Positions 10,501 through 23,037 are shown, numbered from the stretch's first letter. The stretch: DNA of 64,000 nucleotides from Haemaphysalis longicornis (GCA_013339765.2 CM023449.1:219671555-219735554); one strand, 5' to 3'. The notes: generated by a model from the letters alone, not told the origin. Program-made: numbers and translations.

Positions 10501-12986
10501 CTTCGGGCAGTATGGGATTTATAGGTACATACATCCAAAGTCTGGAGATTTTCTGCTGCACGAGAGCCTTTCGTGCCTTGGAGCGCCGACTGAACGGCCG
10601 TGTGAAGAAGTTATCTGCTTTGCCGCGATGACTGGCAATTACCCTCAACAGAAGGAAGAGCGAGATAAGGCTTTAATGACGCGCAGATACCAACCTGTGA
10701 GGGCGCGTAGCTTGATAAATCGTGCGGATGTGGATAATGAAGATAATATGACGTTTGCTGACACGCTCGCACCACCATACAACCGTGCAAAGACTTCAAA
10801 CCACATAACCTCACTACCCTGCCTTGCCTTACAGGTCAGCGAAGTCAGAAGACTGTATCTTGAGATTCGTCCGAAGTTCGGTCTCGTAGTGAACTTGGCG
10901 TAGTTCCTAATCTGCAGAATGAAATGTTACCAGTTTGTATCAGTAGCGAAATCTTCTGTGCTTGAAAGGTTTATTGACTTCATTTCACTTTGATGCATTT
11001 GGTACTTTTAATTAGTACATGTGATCGGGATTTCTACATGCAGGTTCCCTTTTCCTAAAACCCCCTCATTTTTGGACAGACTTCTGAACTGCGTCCGTTT
11101 CGAAAACGCCCGTTTTACGTTCGTTTCAGTTGTGACCGTAGTTGCCACTTCGAGGCTCTGACCAATGAAATGCCAGAAAAGGACGCCCAACCTTGCTTGT
11201 TCCGCCTCACATCCAGTCGTCTGCTTTCAGCCAGATGGCGCTCGCTCAGAATGGACACTTTGAAATGGACATGAAACGGAAAGCACAGAAAATTCCACAG
11301 CTGGCTGATATTTCAGAGGCGTTCAATAGTGCCTCGTTCGGATTCTTTCGGGTTCATCCATGGACAAAAAAATTAAGGCCGTTCCATTCAATCTGAAAGC
11401 TGTCGGAAATGCAGAGCAGTGATACGCAATAATGGACTGTAGCGCCGTTTAGTCCGCTCACTGCTACCACCCATCACGCTATTCGCCGCCCTGTCTCACT
11501 CCTCTTGATGAATGGAACAGAGGTTTGTCGAATGCAATTCAAATTTCCAGCCTTCGCAGTGCGCGCGCGCCCCCTGCCTGAAACTGCGCCTGCGGGAGTT
11601 CTGTTCTTTTTGAGCTTGCTTTTCCTCCCGCACGTGCAGGCGCCGCCGACGCCTGCGCAGTTTGGAACGCGACATGTTTTTTTTAACTACACTTTTTTTT
11701 TTTGCTTCCTATCGTAAAAAAGAACCCAACGAGCGCTCCTAACTAAATGAACGCGTGCGCTGCCTGTTAATTACGTACATTTTGCCTCAAATGTACCTGT
11801 GGTTTTGTTTGCGCTAAACAACGGGAAGATTATGACAAGCACCAGTGGTTCACGAGTTTCGAATGGTTATGACCTGATAATCCGCTTGGTTTTCGAAGCC
11901 TGTGTGAAACGCCGCTACGACAGTACGCCGCGGGGCTCTACTTTGGTCCAGCGAGCGAGCTACGAGGACAAAGTGAGCCCCACTTAAAAAACCAGCGTAC
12001 CGTTCGCAATAAGCTCCAACAGCCGGTTTTGAGCCCTGTCAGGGGTGTGAATATAGCATCTGGGCGCGGTGCTAGCTGTGTAGGCATCTAGAGAACATTA
12101 GCAAGCCGGTATTATTGCTCTTGCAATTATGTTATGAGTAGGTCACAGGAAGTTAGGACTGATGAAGAACAGCGTGAAAATGATGAGCGACGAAGGAAAT
12201 AGAATGAGTTTGTGGATTGAGTGTCTAGATTCGGCTGCGACGTTTACAGTCGATTATGGTTTTATGGTGCTTAAAAGAGAATAAAACATGCGTTTCAATT
12301 GCGGAAAGTGTACTTCAAAATGTGCACGTTCGAAACTTGAAAATGATCTTGCGAAGCCTTTTTTCACAAAAACTGCCCGAGTGCCGCCACTTTCAAAGAA
12401 TAACGAAAATGCTACTATGCCCAAGGCACTAGAGCAGCACTTAATATGGAAGTTGAGGCTAAGTTGTAAATGCGCCTGTCAGTGCGAAAACTGTATACAG
12501 TTCGAAATCATCCTAGAGAGGCTGATGATAGACCTGCATTCAACGGTCACCCGAAGCGCCGATCAATGAAGAAATCAACCTATACATGTCGTGGGATCAA
12601 TGACGAGGTTCGAAGTGAAGGCATGGCTCGACGTACTTAGTGAGAGGACCCACTAAATTGTTTAGGGCCATCACACTTTCACGTCAGACTTCAAATATTG
12701 CCCTCTGCAGATATTGTTTTCCAAGCAAAGCACTTCTGTACAGTAGTGAAGCCGACTTTAACGAGCTCGCTATGCAGTGCTTTACATCCTACATAGGTAA
12801 CTGGAATCATAAAAAAGGTCTTCTCAGCGATGCATTTATGCACAGATCGTGAAGTCAACTCAACTTTAAAGTGGATTAGTGTGTATGCGGATACTACCGT
12901 AAGAAGGTCGACAGACAGCGCCACGGGGGAGGGCGGGGGCGGGGGGCGACGTCGTGCGGACTCCTCAGACGCTTCCTAAAGTCTGC
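10501..12986. other. Unassigned DNA, about 2.5 kb without a recognised gene
   Basis: The longest open frame, 10466-10903 plus, resembles no family and begins inside the repeat at its left. Frames at 11193-11396 and 12288-12569 are also unrecognised. There is a T run at 11678-11702. I see no SINE in this stretch, which makes it one of the quietest parts of the window. Confidence 0.4.
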
Positions 12987-13214
12987 CCGCCGTGTGGCTG
13001 AGTAGCTAAGGCGTTGTGCTGCCAAGCCAAAGGACGCGGGTTCGAATCCCGGCCGCGGAGGCCGCTTTTGGGATGGAGGCAAAGAGCGAAAACGCTTATG
13101 TGTTTAGATTTAGTAGCACGTTTTAAGATCCCCAGGTGGTCAAAAGTGATCCGGAGCCCTCCTTAACTCCGGCGCGCCTCATAGCCCAGGTGTGGCTTCG
13201 GCGCACTAACCATC
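12987..13214 (+). mobile_element. Ruka-type SINE with tetranucleotide tail
   Basis: The full head is present: CCGCCGTGTGGCTGAGTAGC, then the B box GGTTCGAATCC, GGAGGCCGCTTTTGG, CCCCAGGTGGTCAAAA, CCGGAGCCCTCC and the 3' end GCGCACTAAC. It runs directly into the (AATC)n array, which is the expanded SINE tail. The head-body junction is well kept. Confidence 0.92.
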
Positions 13215-13344
<130 letters not shown>

Positions 13345-13590
13345 AAGCTTCCTGAAATATGTGTCCTCTGTGGCCCAACAAAGGGAACACTGGAGCAGCG
13401 GTCGTACCCCTTCCCCGATCACAGAGGGCTCCGAATGTCGGCAAGGGTTCGAATAAAAGGACTTTTCCGCGTCGAGAGCTTGCTTTGTGACGCTAGCGCA
13501 CTTAACTTAGTGGTTTGGTATGACCACTACGAGGGTGAGGAGTTCATAAAAAGTGCAAGCAGATCTGGATTCTCGTATGTACGCACACGC

Positions 13591-13978
13591 AATGGTATTC
13601 ACTGAAAAGTTTAGCTGTCAATTTCTTCGCTTGGCAACACCGGAAACGGCCACGGACATGGCCGAAGCGCCATGGACTTGGCGCGGCTTGTGCCACTGCG
13701 CCCGCACGCCGCAGACAAAAAAAAAAAAGGAACCACCGGCGTGCGTCGTCTGCTCTGTTTCAACCCGATTTTCAACGGTGGTGTCAACAATCGCGCTCAC
13801 ATTGGAGTCGAGACATTACTTTGCGTTCGGTGGGGCAGAGTTTGGAATGTCCGACACACATGTGCTTAGCACAGACACGTACCGCCATCCCGCGGAGCCC
13901 GACGTAACCAGTGACAGCGCGAACCCATGGTTGCCTGCATGCGTGCCTCGCCAGTGAATACAACCTATAGCGAACTTG
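13591..13978 (+). repeat. Dispersed 380-bp repeat, copy 2
   Basis: This is the partner of 7929-8303. Differences include an extra GAAGCGCCATGGACTTGG block near 13661 and a longer A run near 13717-13729. It preserves the frame ESRHYFAFGGAEF through YRHPAEPDVTS within an open frame at 13553-13957, but the upstream part is in a different frame from the first copy. A coding origin is possible but not shown. Confidence 0.75.
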
Positions 13979-16617
13979 AACTCCTTTGTTCATGCTACCA
14001 AAGGCTGGGGGAAGGGGGTACAAGGCTTCACAAGCGAGATTTGTGTACGAGCACTCCAATGCGTCGGCTGAGTACGTGAGCACGTCTTCGGGCATTGATT
14101 TAACATCGATCTACACTGTGTGCCTTCACAGTCTTTCTCAACATTATTTACCTGGCCTATTTTTTTTATCGTAGCAGGAAATACATTACGTGAAATCGCA
14201 TTACGACTTCATATGCGTCCGTTTTCTTTCCTTAACCACGCCCAGAACCGGAATAGCGATTGAAGCGAAGCTGTCATAATACTCTTCTTGAAACTTCGGT
14301 TTCCCATCAAGCACGGTAAGTGAATGAGATAAAACGAATGTACAGCGAGTTCAGGAGAGCGGAAAATATTCAAACGAATAAATCAGTTATTAAAGATGAA
14401 ACACAGTAAAGACACGAAGACGGGGATTGTAGCACGATTCGCTCTTAACAATCGCCCGTTTTATCATCGCGGTATGAAACAGATCAATTGGTTTTTTTTT
14501 TTTTTTTGCTTCAATCTCCGCTCGCTCGCAGTGAGTGAGCAGTTCAGTTGCGTTATTGACACTGTTTTGGGGACGCAAACTCTCCTTTATTGGTCTGTAG
14601 CAGGGGACACTTAGCACCCAGGCTTACGGAGGGTTGCGCTAGTCTAGACACGGAGCTCGGTTATCTCCGCATCTTGGACGCGCGCATCTTTACAGCGCGC
14701 TCGCAGGCCCAAGAAAGGGTCACCGTTTCATAGACCTGCAGGTCGGCTGACGGTAGCGCTTTCGTCCTATCTTGGAGCACGTGAGGCCAGCTATCGTGGG
14801 ACGTCCGATACACGCAGCACAACACGTATTCTAAGCGCACTCTTTCTTTTCTCGGAGTGACCCGCTGCCCTAGAAAAACAATCGAAGGCAAGAGAGAATT
14901 ACGAAGGTAAGAATGAAGGCGAGGTTGAAGGCAAGGATGATGGCGAGGATGAAGCATACATTCGGAGTACAACGCTGCGAGTAGAGTTGATAAAACCCAT
15001 TGCGTCCGCCACGTGGCACCACAAATATATTTATCTCTGTACAACGTTGTATCTTCTTTACCTCTTTTTCGCTACCTATCTTCCCCCTTCTTTATTCCCG
15101 CGACCACTCGCGGGTTTGGCTCGTAACGGAACTTGTGATTCGGGCTAATCGTCGCCAGATGGAGACAAGAACCGGATTACGCTGGAAGTATAGTGCTCAA
15201 AGGGAAAGGCCCTCCTCGGATAAGCCCGTAATCGTGCTGACTTGAAAAAATATATCGCGATACTTCAGCTGGCGCAACGCGCAAGACGTCGGGAGGCTTG
15301 CCAAAGCCCGGCGTTCCGTGCGCGATACCGCATGGAGGCACGAAAGTCTGGTATAATGTTTCCTCCACGCGTGGCCATCCGAGACGCTAATTTAAAGTGG
15401 GTGATTCATTGCATCGTTTCTTGCGAAGAGCCTGTGCAATAATGGTGCAACCGGATTTTAAAACACTTTCTACCAAAATGCCATGCGTGGCTCGTGAAAT
15501 AGGGGCATAGATTGCGAATTTATGCAGCGCGAAATTTAAGAAAATTAGCTTGAGCCAGAGATTAAAATAGTGATTGCGGACAGGCCATTTACTGTATCAG
15601 CACGAACAGGTCCTTACTAGGACAAAAAAGTAGCAGGAGTCATTTTGTTGTACTCAAGTACACAAACAAAATCGTAGGCCGAGAAGACGACGAGCACATA
15701 CCAGCGAAATTCGCAGTAAAAAGATAGGCATTAGAGTTTGGAAAGCAGATGCAGTCGAAGCTCACTCTGAGCCAAAATGATCAATACGTAGGCATGAACA
15801 TTTCTTATATTCGTGTGAGTGCACCACGTTCTTTTATTTGATGTCATTATGAAGCTTCAAACCTCCTTCGAAACCAGCAATATAAAAAATATCAGGCTTC
15901 ACTGCAGAGCAACCGTGCGGGCAGTGGAAGCGGCGGCAGGTGGTAAACTTCTCAGATCGGAGTTCCCCCACTTTGCTCCTATTTAAATAAACGTCTTGTG
16001 GTTAAACTACAAGATATAAAAAATCGATATAAAGACTAGTTAGCACACTGAAGAGGATAAAAAAGACAAAGGCGACCGTTAATCGACCAGTTTAACGGAC
16101 ATCCCAAAAGGTCGCGTAAGTTTCAGCGAAGGGAAGATTTGTCATCCATCTAAAATGCAGCTATGCAGATGCTAGGAAAAGCTATGCAGCTTTCTCAGAA
16201 ACCCCGCAGTTGAAGAAAAACAAATTCACGAAAGCTTGCACTCATGCGCAAGACTTGAATGGCGAAGCTGTTGTAGGTGAGCATTGCTGGACACATGGTT
16301 AAGTTTCAGTATCATTGTTTATTTGCATAGTTGCGGTGCTAGAAATCGTCGCCATATGCATCGAAGAGGTCGTCATCTTCTTCGCCTCGAGTGGTGGATG
16401 CAAAGTCATCCTCATTCATGTCTCTGCTGAAAAAAAAAAAGAGGCGAGACAACTCCCAACATGGCTGCGCACTTTGCCAAACTCTGCAGCGCGTATACAG
16501 TGGCATGGTTTATGAACAAACACTTCCCCTCCTCCCGGTGCTGCCTAAGCTGACAGCTCCGAAAGGAAAAAAACGCTCGCCGCCGAGTCTGTACACAAAG
16601 CAGCCGCGTCGGCGGAT
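13979..16617. other. Unassigned DNA, about 2.6 kb
   Basis: No gene recognised. It contains a T run at 14492-14506, GAAGG/CAAGG-rich repetition at 14885-14950 and an A run at 16430-16440. Open frames at 14661-15044 (minus) and 16391-16906 (plus) lack family resemblance and conserved motifs. Confidence 0.4.
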
Positions 16618-16675
16618 TGCCTCGAAAGCGCGTCATCCCTATTTCATATTTGCCGCGCTTTCGAGGCGCTTTTTC
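16618..16675. repeat. Inverted repeat with CGAAAGCGCG arms
   Basis: TGCCTCGAAAGCGCG near 16618 is mirrored by CGCGCTTTCGAGGCG near 16656-16670, giving a hairpin of about 14-15 bp with a loop of about 23 bp. Function unknown. Confidence 0.7.
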
Positions 16676-16853
16676 AAAGAAAGTGCTACGAGTTGTGCCG
16701 CGCCTCCGCCAGATGGCGCCACGGGTCCCGCGACCGAGAGAAGACGCAGTGAAACATCCCCCTCGCGAGGGGCACGATCAAATGCAGAGCATTTCCGGGG
16801 GCGCACGACGTTAAGTAGTTTGCGTTACGTTAATGTTGTTGCACTTGTGGCAA

Positions 16854-16881
16854 CTGCTGACGAGAGAGCGCTCGTCAGCAG
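16854..16881. repeat. Perfect 11-bp hairpin
   Basis: CTGCTGACGAG at 16854-16864 pairs exactly with CTCGTCAGCAG at 16871-16881 around a 6-nt loop. No T run follows, so there is no reason to call it a terminator. Confidence 0.8.
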
Positions 16882-16933
16882 TAATTTGAATGAGTCAACG
16901 ATATAAGGCGCGTTCGTAGCGTCCCATTCTGTG

Positions 16934-17012
16934 TAGGCTTTGTGGCGCAGTGGGTAGAGCACCATGTACATTGCGTTCCGCCCGCAGGGTCGAGGGATCG
17001 AAACCGGGCGCC
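16934..17012 (+). other. tRNA-like sequence (pseudogene or SINE head)
   Basis: The A box (TGGCGCAGTGGGTAGAGC) is excellent and a weaker B box (GGGATCGAAACC) follows at about 16999. The 5' GGCTTTG cannot pair with the expected 3' acceptor strand, and no CCA-adjacent stem is visible, so this is not an intact tRNA. It may be a tRNA pseudogene or the head of a SINE whose body is not recognisable. Confidence 0.5.
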
Positions 17013-17763
17013 GGATAGTATTTTTTTATATATAGTAGGGAGGGTGCGGACTACGGACGTCAACGCGGGTGACATCGTGAATTACTGAAATGCTCTGCAT
17101 TTAAAAATAGAAGTCCTTTTTAGGCACTCTCAGCAATGTACTCGCGAGGTGGCGGGGGCTTACTTAAACCTTTTGCAGAATAAGAACAGAACTTGCGTCA
17201 GCGCTACGCCTGTGTGCCTCCTCAATGCGGAATTCGCCTATCCTGAAGATAGCTTCCACTGATTAGGCGGTGAATCTCTTGGCTTCACAATGTTCGGCCA
17301 TGCTGTTATTGATCTGCCAAGATTCGCGCGGAACGTTGGCCAACTGTTGTGGCGCAAGTGTGATTTCTGATTCCTTAACGATTTTTGTTGTGTAAACACG
17401 TTGGTTTTGTGTGCGCGTGCGTGTGTGTGTATGCTGCGCCGGAAGGGTGCACTGTGTCGAGATTTTCTGTTTTTGATTTCAATAAAACTCAGTTGTTAGA
17501 AAGCGCTCGTACTGTGTAGTTCTCTTTGTCCTGCGCTTTTCTACGCTGTTACTCACTATCATCCTCAGCATTGTAGTCTTCAGTCAAATCTTCGTCATCG
17601 ACTCGAGGCAGTGGGGACGGGATCAGGAAGTCGTCTCGGGAAGGACTGGCACACTCGTAGCCACCATGTCTCCAATTATCCGTAATGGCTTCTAGAGATT
17701 GCGGCGGGCGCGGCGACCTCTCCTATGCAGGGTGTCTTTTCAACTTTAGCATTAGCGCTGGAG
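17013..17763. other. Unassigned DNA with a possible retroelement 3' end
   Basis: A TTTCAATAAAACTCAG segment at about 17477-17492 contains a good AATAAA polyadenylation signal, preceded by GT-rich DNA (17405-17430). This could be the 3' end of an old plus-strand retroelement, but I find no protein motif upstream. Confidence 0.35.
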
Positions 17764-19937
17764 AGAGAGAGATAGAGAGAAAAAACTTTATTGGGAAAGG
17801 CTGGCGATCCTCGGCCAAGAGCCTTTGGGCTATAGCAGCGTCCTCGGTCAGCTGGATGGCCCAGACTTGATCCGCTGGGTTGGAGCTGAGCAACACGGTC
17901 TCCCATTGTTCCGCCTGAGTGATTCTGCGCGCCTGTGTGCCGCCTGCGGGCAAGCCCATAGCATATGTACTAGGTCTTCCCTTTTTTTACATTTGTGGCA
18001 TTTGTCGGAAGTTTGCCCTGGGTGGCAGTAGCTAAACGTAACCGGGTTCGGATACGAATTCGTCTGAAGTCAGTCGCGATACGACGGATTGCCTCCTATT
18101 GAGTGACGGGTGAGCGAGGGGGAAACTGGCCCGTTCCAGACGGTAGTGATTTGTTATGTCCCTGTAGGACACGAGCCGATCCCTGCCAAAACATCAGAGC
18201 GAATGGGCGAATGTGGTGTTAGGGTCGATGTCAGCTCGGTCGGCGAATCCTCGAGCTGCATCGTGCTCGCACTCGTTCCCGGCCAGGCTGGATTGGGCAG
18301 GTGCCCATATCAGGTAGATTTTGCCGGCCCACGTATCGCGACGGAAGCCCGATTTAAGGATTGCAGCCGCTCCTGGGGAGATTCGCCTCTAGAAAAATTT
18401 ATAAATGCTGATTTGAAATCACTGATACGTATTGGATTTTCGCGGAGGCCGTCATTGCCAGCGATATGGTCGCCTCTTCTCCCACTTCCGGTTTGGTTCG
18501 TGCGAAATCGAGCCGGAAGCTACGAATTTTCCGCCGATCGACTACCACGATGCCAATGGCGTCGCGGCCTTCGTAATCGGCTGCGCACGTATGCCACGTC
18601 CTGTGATTTTTTGTACCGTTTGTAGGGCTTTGGCCCGCGCGTGTCTTCGCTCTAGATTGTGCACGGGATGCGTGCATTTTGAAATAGGTGGAATGTGTAT
18701 GCCTTCTCTTATGTCTGGAGGTAGTGGGACTTTGGTTGGGGCAGTACTCGGATAGGTGATGCCAAGAGAGTCGAGGATGTGCCTTCCAGTCGCGCTGTAG
18801 GTTAGTCGTCCTCATTGCGCTAAGCGTCGAGCTCCGATGAGTTCTCTTAGCGTATTGTGTATCCCAAGTGCCTCGAAGCGTTCGGTCGATGCGGTAAGCG
18901 GTATCCCGATAGCTTGTTTGTAAGCTCGCCTAATGAGAGCGTCGATTTTGTGTTCTTCGTCCTTTTTAATGTCTAAGAGCTGGAGTGATACGTTATCCTG
19001 CTTAGAACAAAAACTTGAACTAATCTTACGAGATTGCGTTCCTTCATGCCGTGATGGCGGTTGGCAATACGCGAGATGAGTCGGGTGATTTGATAAGCTT
19101 TCTTTTTGAGAGCGAGGACGGTTTCGGAATTCGTGTCTGTTTGTCTGTATGCGAAGGCCAAGGACCCGTATGCTTGTCATTATGCGTTGTCACTATGGGG
19201 ATGCGTTGTCACCTTGTCACTATGGGGATGCGTTGTGTTCCACCACCAGTGAGGAGTCGGACTTCCGGAAGGGTCTTATCTGTGCGCCGCTCTCGACTGG
19301 TTGGCCGATATAGTAAAAGCTGCAATTTTTGCAGAGAGCACCTGAGACCGCTAGGGCCGACGTAATATTCGACTACTTCAAATGCCTCTGGTAGCGTGCC
19401 CTGATTGTGAGCGTCACTGCCTCCGGGGACCCAGAGTGTGACATCGTCTGCCTAAAGGCTATGTTGAAAGCTTTTAACTCTGTTCAAATTTTGGGAAGAC
19501 CAATCATGGCGACGCTGAAAGGAAAAGGGAGAAGACAGAGCCTTGCGGTGCTCCCCTGTTTTCCTAGCTTTATCGCATACGATTCGATTCCCCCTACAGC
19601 GAGGGTAGCTGTGCGGTCTGAAAGGAAGTTGCTGATGTAGTCGTAGACTCTTTTCTCGACACCGATTTCGCTCATGTGAGGATAGCCGAGTGTTTGACGT
19701 TGTCGAAGGCCTTTGTGAGGTCAAGACCCAAAATGGATTTAGTGTCAAGTGGAGAGCAGTGTGTCCCGTCTATGACGTCGTATTTGAGGCGAAGCATCAC
19801 GTCTTGCGCAGAGAGTTTTGGTCGAAAGCCGATCATCGTGTGCGGAAAGAGAATGTTGTCCTCGATGTAGCTGTTGAGCCTGTTGAGCGCAGGAGTTTTT
19901 GGTTTCTTTTTTTACATGCGCGGTAGCGCTTGACGAC
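17764..19937 (-). pseudogene. 5'-truncated I/R1-type LINE: RT plus RNase H relic
   Basis: From right to left on the minus strand: RT segment with LNRLNSYIEDN and motif A LDLTKAFDNV (19690-19895); GVEKRVYDYISNFLSDRTA with VGGIES (19484-19670); a damaged motif B region; the thumb with HGMKERNLVRLVQ, VLSRITY and ALGIHNTLREL (18812-19161); RNase H with AADYEGRDAIGIVVVD and EVGEEATISLA (18399-18600); a second RNase H part with WPG and RGPAK words near 18290; and the C-terminal segment SSNPADQVWAIQLTEDAA (17790-17900). The 3' end is CCAATAAAGTTTTTTCTCTC on the minus strand, so the GAGAGA tract at 17761-17775 is its tail. Several frameshifts and stops break it. AGCGCTGGAG occurs at 17754-17763 and 19938-19947, a plausible 10-bp target duplication. 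The endonuclease and ORF1 are missing, a normal 5' truncation. Confidence 0.9.
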
Positions 19938-19965
19938 AGCGCTGGAGTTTTCCTTTCTCTTCTTT

Positions 19966-20155
19966 TTTTCTTTTTGCTAAAGCGACTGCGTGAGCCGGGG
20001 ACTCTGGCGGTCGCCGCGGGGCATGCGCTCACGAGCGCTGAGCATTTTCTCGCTCCTCGGGGTTTGTGCCCTTTTTTGCTAAAGCCACTGCGCGTAAACA
20101 GGAACGTTCGGCGGTCGCCGCGAGTCACGCGCTCACGAGCGCTCGGCATTTTCTT
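19966..20155 (+). repeat. Imperfect tandem duplication, about 90-100 bp units
   Basis: Two neighbouring segments share TTTTTTGCTAAAGC, a GGCGGTCGCCGCG core and GCGCTCACGAGCGCT followed by GCATTTTCT. The first unit is at about 19966-20062, the second at 20075-20155. It lies just outside the 5' end of the LINE above. Confidence 0.75.
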
Positions 20156-20214
20156 GTATTTTTTCTGCAACTGCGAACTTATGGCTTGTACAACAGATCT
20201 GTTGTTAAAATTCG

Positions 20215-20415
20215 TCATGGTCCAAGATTCCAACCCGGGACCACCGCCTACACCGTTCGCGGAGGCCATTTTATTTTTTACGGAGCCGAAACGCGAATAC
20301 GCTCGTGGTAGAGATTTCGGTGCACGCTAAATACACCCAGGTGGTCAAAATAAATGTTTCTCCCCACTTCAGCACGCTTCACAGCCCAAGTGCAGCAATC
20401 CCGCGCATAAAAACG
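20215..20415 (+). mobile_element. Degenerate Ruka-type SINE
   Basis: Recognisable parts are CCAACCCGGGACC in place of the B box, CGGAGGCCATTTT, AGATTTCGGTGCACGCTAAA and CCCAGGTGGTCAAAAT. The rest is heavily mutated, so this is an old copy. Confidence 0.7.
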
Positions 20416-20544
20416 CCAATCGAAATTTCCTGAAAGCATAACACGACGGAGTTACACTTGGACTGAATGAAGCAGGCCGCCACGAATGGCTACAAATTCA
20501 CTTGTGGGCGTTAATCCAGAACTCAAATCTTATATACACAACGT

Positions 20545-20650
20545 TTCTGTATTCCGCCTCAATCAGAAATGCAGCCTTTGGGGCAGGGAATCGATATTGT
20601 ACGTACACGGTCGACCTTGAACGTACACAGCACAATGCCTTCAGCCAGCA
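20545..20650 (-). mobile_element. Degenerate SINE fragment
   Basis: CGCCTCAATCAGAAATGC, GCAGGGAATCGATATTG and CAGCACAATGCCTTCAG match, on the minus strand, the body-head junction, the B box and the A-box side of the Ruka-type SINE. The 3' half is missing or unrecognisable. Confidence 0.5.
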
Positions 20651-22279
20651 GCAGCCCATTATAAAGCCAACCACAGCACTTCATCGGCACAAAGCGATTT
20701 TCTAAGCAATTGTAGAAGGCCTAGACATCATTAAGGAGCAATGATTTGATCTTTGCGTGCTTCAAGCAGAGAACAGAACGTAATTACCCTGTTGCCCTGT
20801 TCATCGATAGCGTTGAGCGAATGTGGCATAAATTATTTATCTGTCTTTGTCACGCACACGCACTCGAAGGAGGTCCACGGAGATGGGGAATTAGGGAAAG
20901 GAAACTCGATTACGGCGTCGCTTCAAAAAAGGCTCTCCCATCTCTTATCCGCCATTCTCGTTCGCCCGCACCAGCGTCGGGGGGAAACACGTGGTCGTTA
21001 GTATTTTTGGCGGAAATCAATAACACTGCTTGTGTAAATCGTAGTCAAATAGGGCTATCGTTTGCCCTCGTTCCTAGCGCAGATCCTTTCGCGAATATGC
21101 ATGTACATCGCGGACATTTCATCAATTCATAAGCAGTGACGTGTCAGTAGGGACGGTTCTGAGAATTAGAGACGACCGCAGATGTCCCAAGGGAAAGGGT
21201 TGGCGGTATATAGTTTTGAACAGTTTCCCGCGTCACGACACTCCAAAAAGCCGGTGTTAGCAGTAACAGTAATTAAAGCTGTTGCGTATAATCGAATAAA
21301 CCAAGATAAAGTCACACCGGTAAAACATTAAGAAACCTAATCGTCTTGTATCATAAGTGGCGCTTCACAGCGAAAGCGAGCAGCATCCGTCATAAGCGTT
21401 GATGACCCTTATTCTGTCAAGCTAGTATCCTTAACGACCCATTAGGAACCCTGCGAATGGCGAAAGCCATTCCTAAAATGGCGTTCACACTCACCGACTG
21501 TTTTCCCCTCCATTTGCTGGTTGCTGCGACCAGCTCCCCTCGCTCCGCATAAAGGCTGTTAAAAGTTGCTAAACACCTAATGAGCGAAAATTGGGGCGCT
21601 TTCTGGAACTCCGTCTTGTTGAGTGTCAGGAAATGACTAGCGACTGACTAGTCTTGACTAGAGTTTGTCGATAATCAGGCGGTCTTCGCATGTTACTACA
21701 ATACTCAGCACTATTCGTCGGTTTGAAAACAAAAGCATATTTTGTGTATACGCTTCGTTCAATAAATAAGTGTAAATCAGGAACCCGAGATTTGTTATTT
21801 CTTTTTTCGAAATCGTAGCCAGGTTACAAGCGTCGACGGGAACGTCACGGTTGCCATGCGGGGCGGCGTAAACGAAGATAACAGACCACGAACTAGGCGA
21901 GGTCGCGGGTGGCGAGATAACGAAGACGTTCGTTATTGCGTGTCGTCTACTTATCTTATGTTTGCACACTACAGTGGCGCTCGTGTAGTAGCCAGCGTGT
22001 ACGTGACATATTAACCACCGTTTTACAAGGTTTACCGCGATAAGGATTGCTAGGTGGCGCGCGTGGCTTAAACGACTTAGCCTTACTGGCTTACAGGGGA
22101 GCTATTTACATAGGAACTATAAAGCGACTGTCCACTGGCTAGCTTGTACTTTGTTCAGTTTCCTTTTCTGCGTGCGGGAATCTCTCGGCGTGTGACTTGG
22201 CGCACGTCAGCCTTCCGTTTGTTAACTGTTTCAGTGCAATAATCAGCACGTTTTTTTTTTGCAAGTTTTTGTCGTCGGC
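20651..22279. other. Unassigned DNA, about 1.6 kb
   Basis: No gene or element recognised. Open frames at 20746-21132 (plus) and 21658-21969 (minus) lack known motifs. A T run at 22251-22260 lies just before the next element. Confidence 0.4.
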
Positions 22280-22715
22280 CCCAATCTAAAATCACAACAG
22301 GAATACCGCAAGAAACCTCACAATAATTCCTGTCGTACGACAAAAAAATTTTGTTGTGACAACAGAAGTCGTGTTGTTACGACAAAGCCATCTGTTGTTA
22401 CAACACAGACTTCTGTCGTAACGACAAAGTCAATTTTCTCAACAACAAACATTCCTGTAGCAGTCACAACAGAACTGCCATTTACGCTACTCTTCACAAT
22501 GGGCAATAAGATTGAAACCATGTGCAACTTCTTGTGGAACAATTGGATCAAGACAATACAGGAATTAGGCATGACGAGACATCAAAATGAGGACAGGAAT
22601 ACGACACGCGACAGAATGTCAGAATCCCGATACGACAAGAACACCACAAGACGACAGTACGACGCGCGAATATACGACAAAACTACAGATTTTTTTCCTG
22701 TGATTTTCGACTGGG
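22280..22715. mobile_element. Fold-back element with inverted CCCA(A/G)TC ends
   Basis: The left end CCCAATCTAAAATCACAAC faces the right end, which reads inverted CCCAGTCGAAAATCACAGG. Between them the sequence is built from short variants of TGTTGTxACGACA and TGTCGTAxGACA, many of them self-complementary (22330-22430), and from TACGACA words (22600-22680). An open frame at 22259-22810 spans it and reads VVTTKPSVVTTQTSVVTTK, but this reflects the repeats. No target duplication is clear. Confidence 0.6.
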
Positions 22716-22977
22716 AATTAATTAATGGAACGTGGCAAGTGTGCATAAAGCAACGCACACACTTTCCACATTACAGAAACTTATCCTCTTTGTCTACGTT
22801 TTTTATCTAGTGTGCGGGTATTCTTAGGCTGTTCTCTCTCCGCAATTAAGGGATAACCTGCACCCGCACTGCAGGCTGCGGCCCATCAAATGGCACGACA
22901 ATGACCTTTCGTAGATCACCCGTGCTCCGTTTGCTACTTGTGTCAATTTGGTATGAATACTTCAGTCACTCACCAAC

Positions 22978-23037
22978 ATTTCATTCATTCATTCATTCAT
23001 TCATTCATTCATTCATTCATTCATTCATTCATTCATT
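22978..23037 (+). repeat. (ATTC)n microsatellite
   Basis: About 14 perfect tetranucleotide units. It has no recognisable SINE body directly beside it, unlike the AATC array at 13.2 kb. Confidence 0.97.

Noticed and set aside
12987..13060. Possible tRNA genes at the many A-box/B-box sites
   Set aside because: In each case the sequence is a SINE head: acceptor stems do not pair and the SINE body follows.
16931..17012. Intact tRNA gene
   Set aside because: Good A box, but the B box is weak and the ends cannot form an acceptor stem; kept only as tRNA-like.
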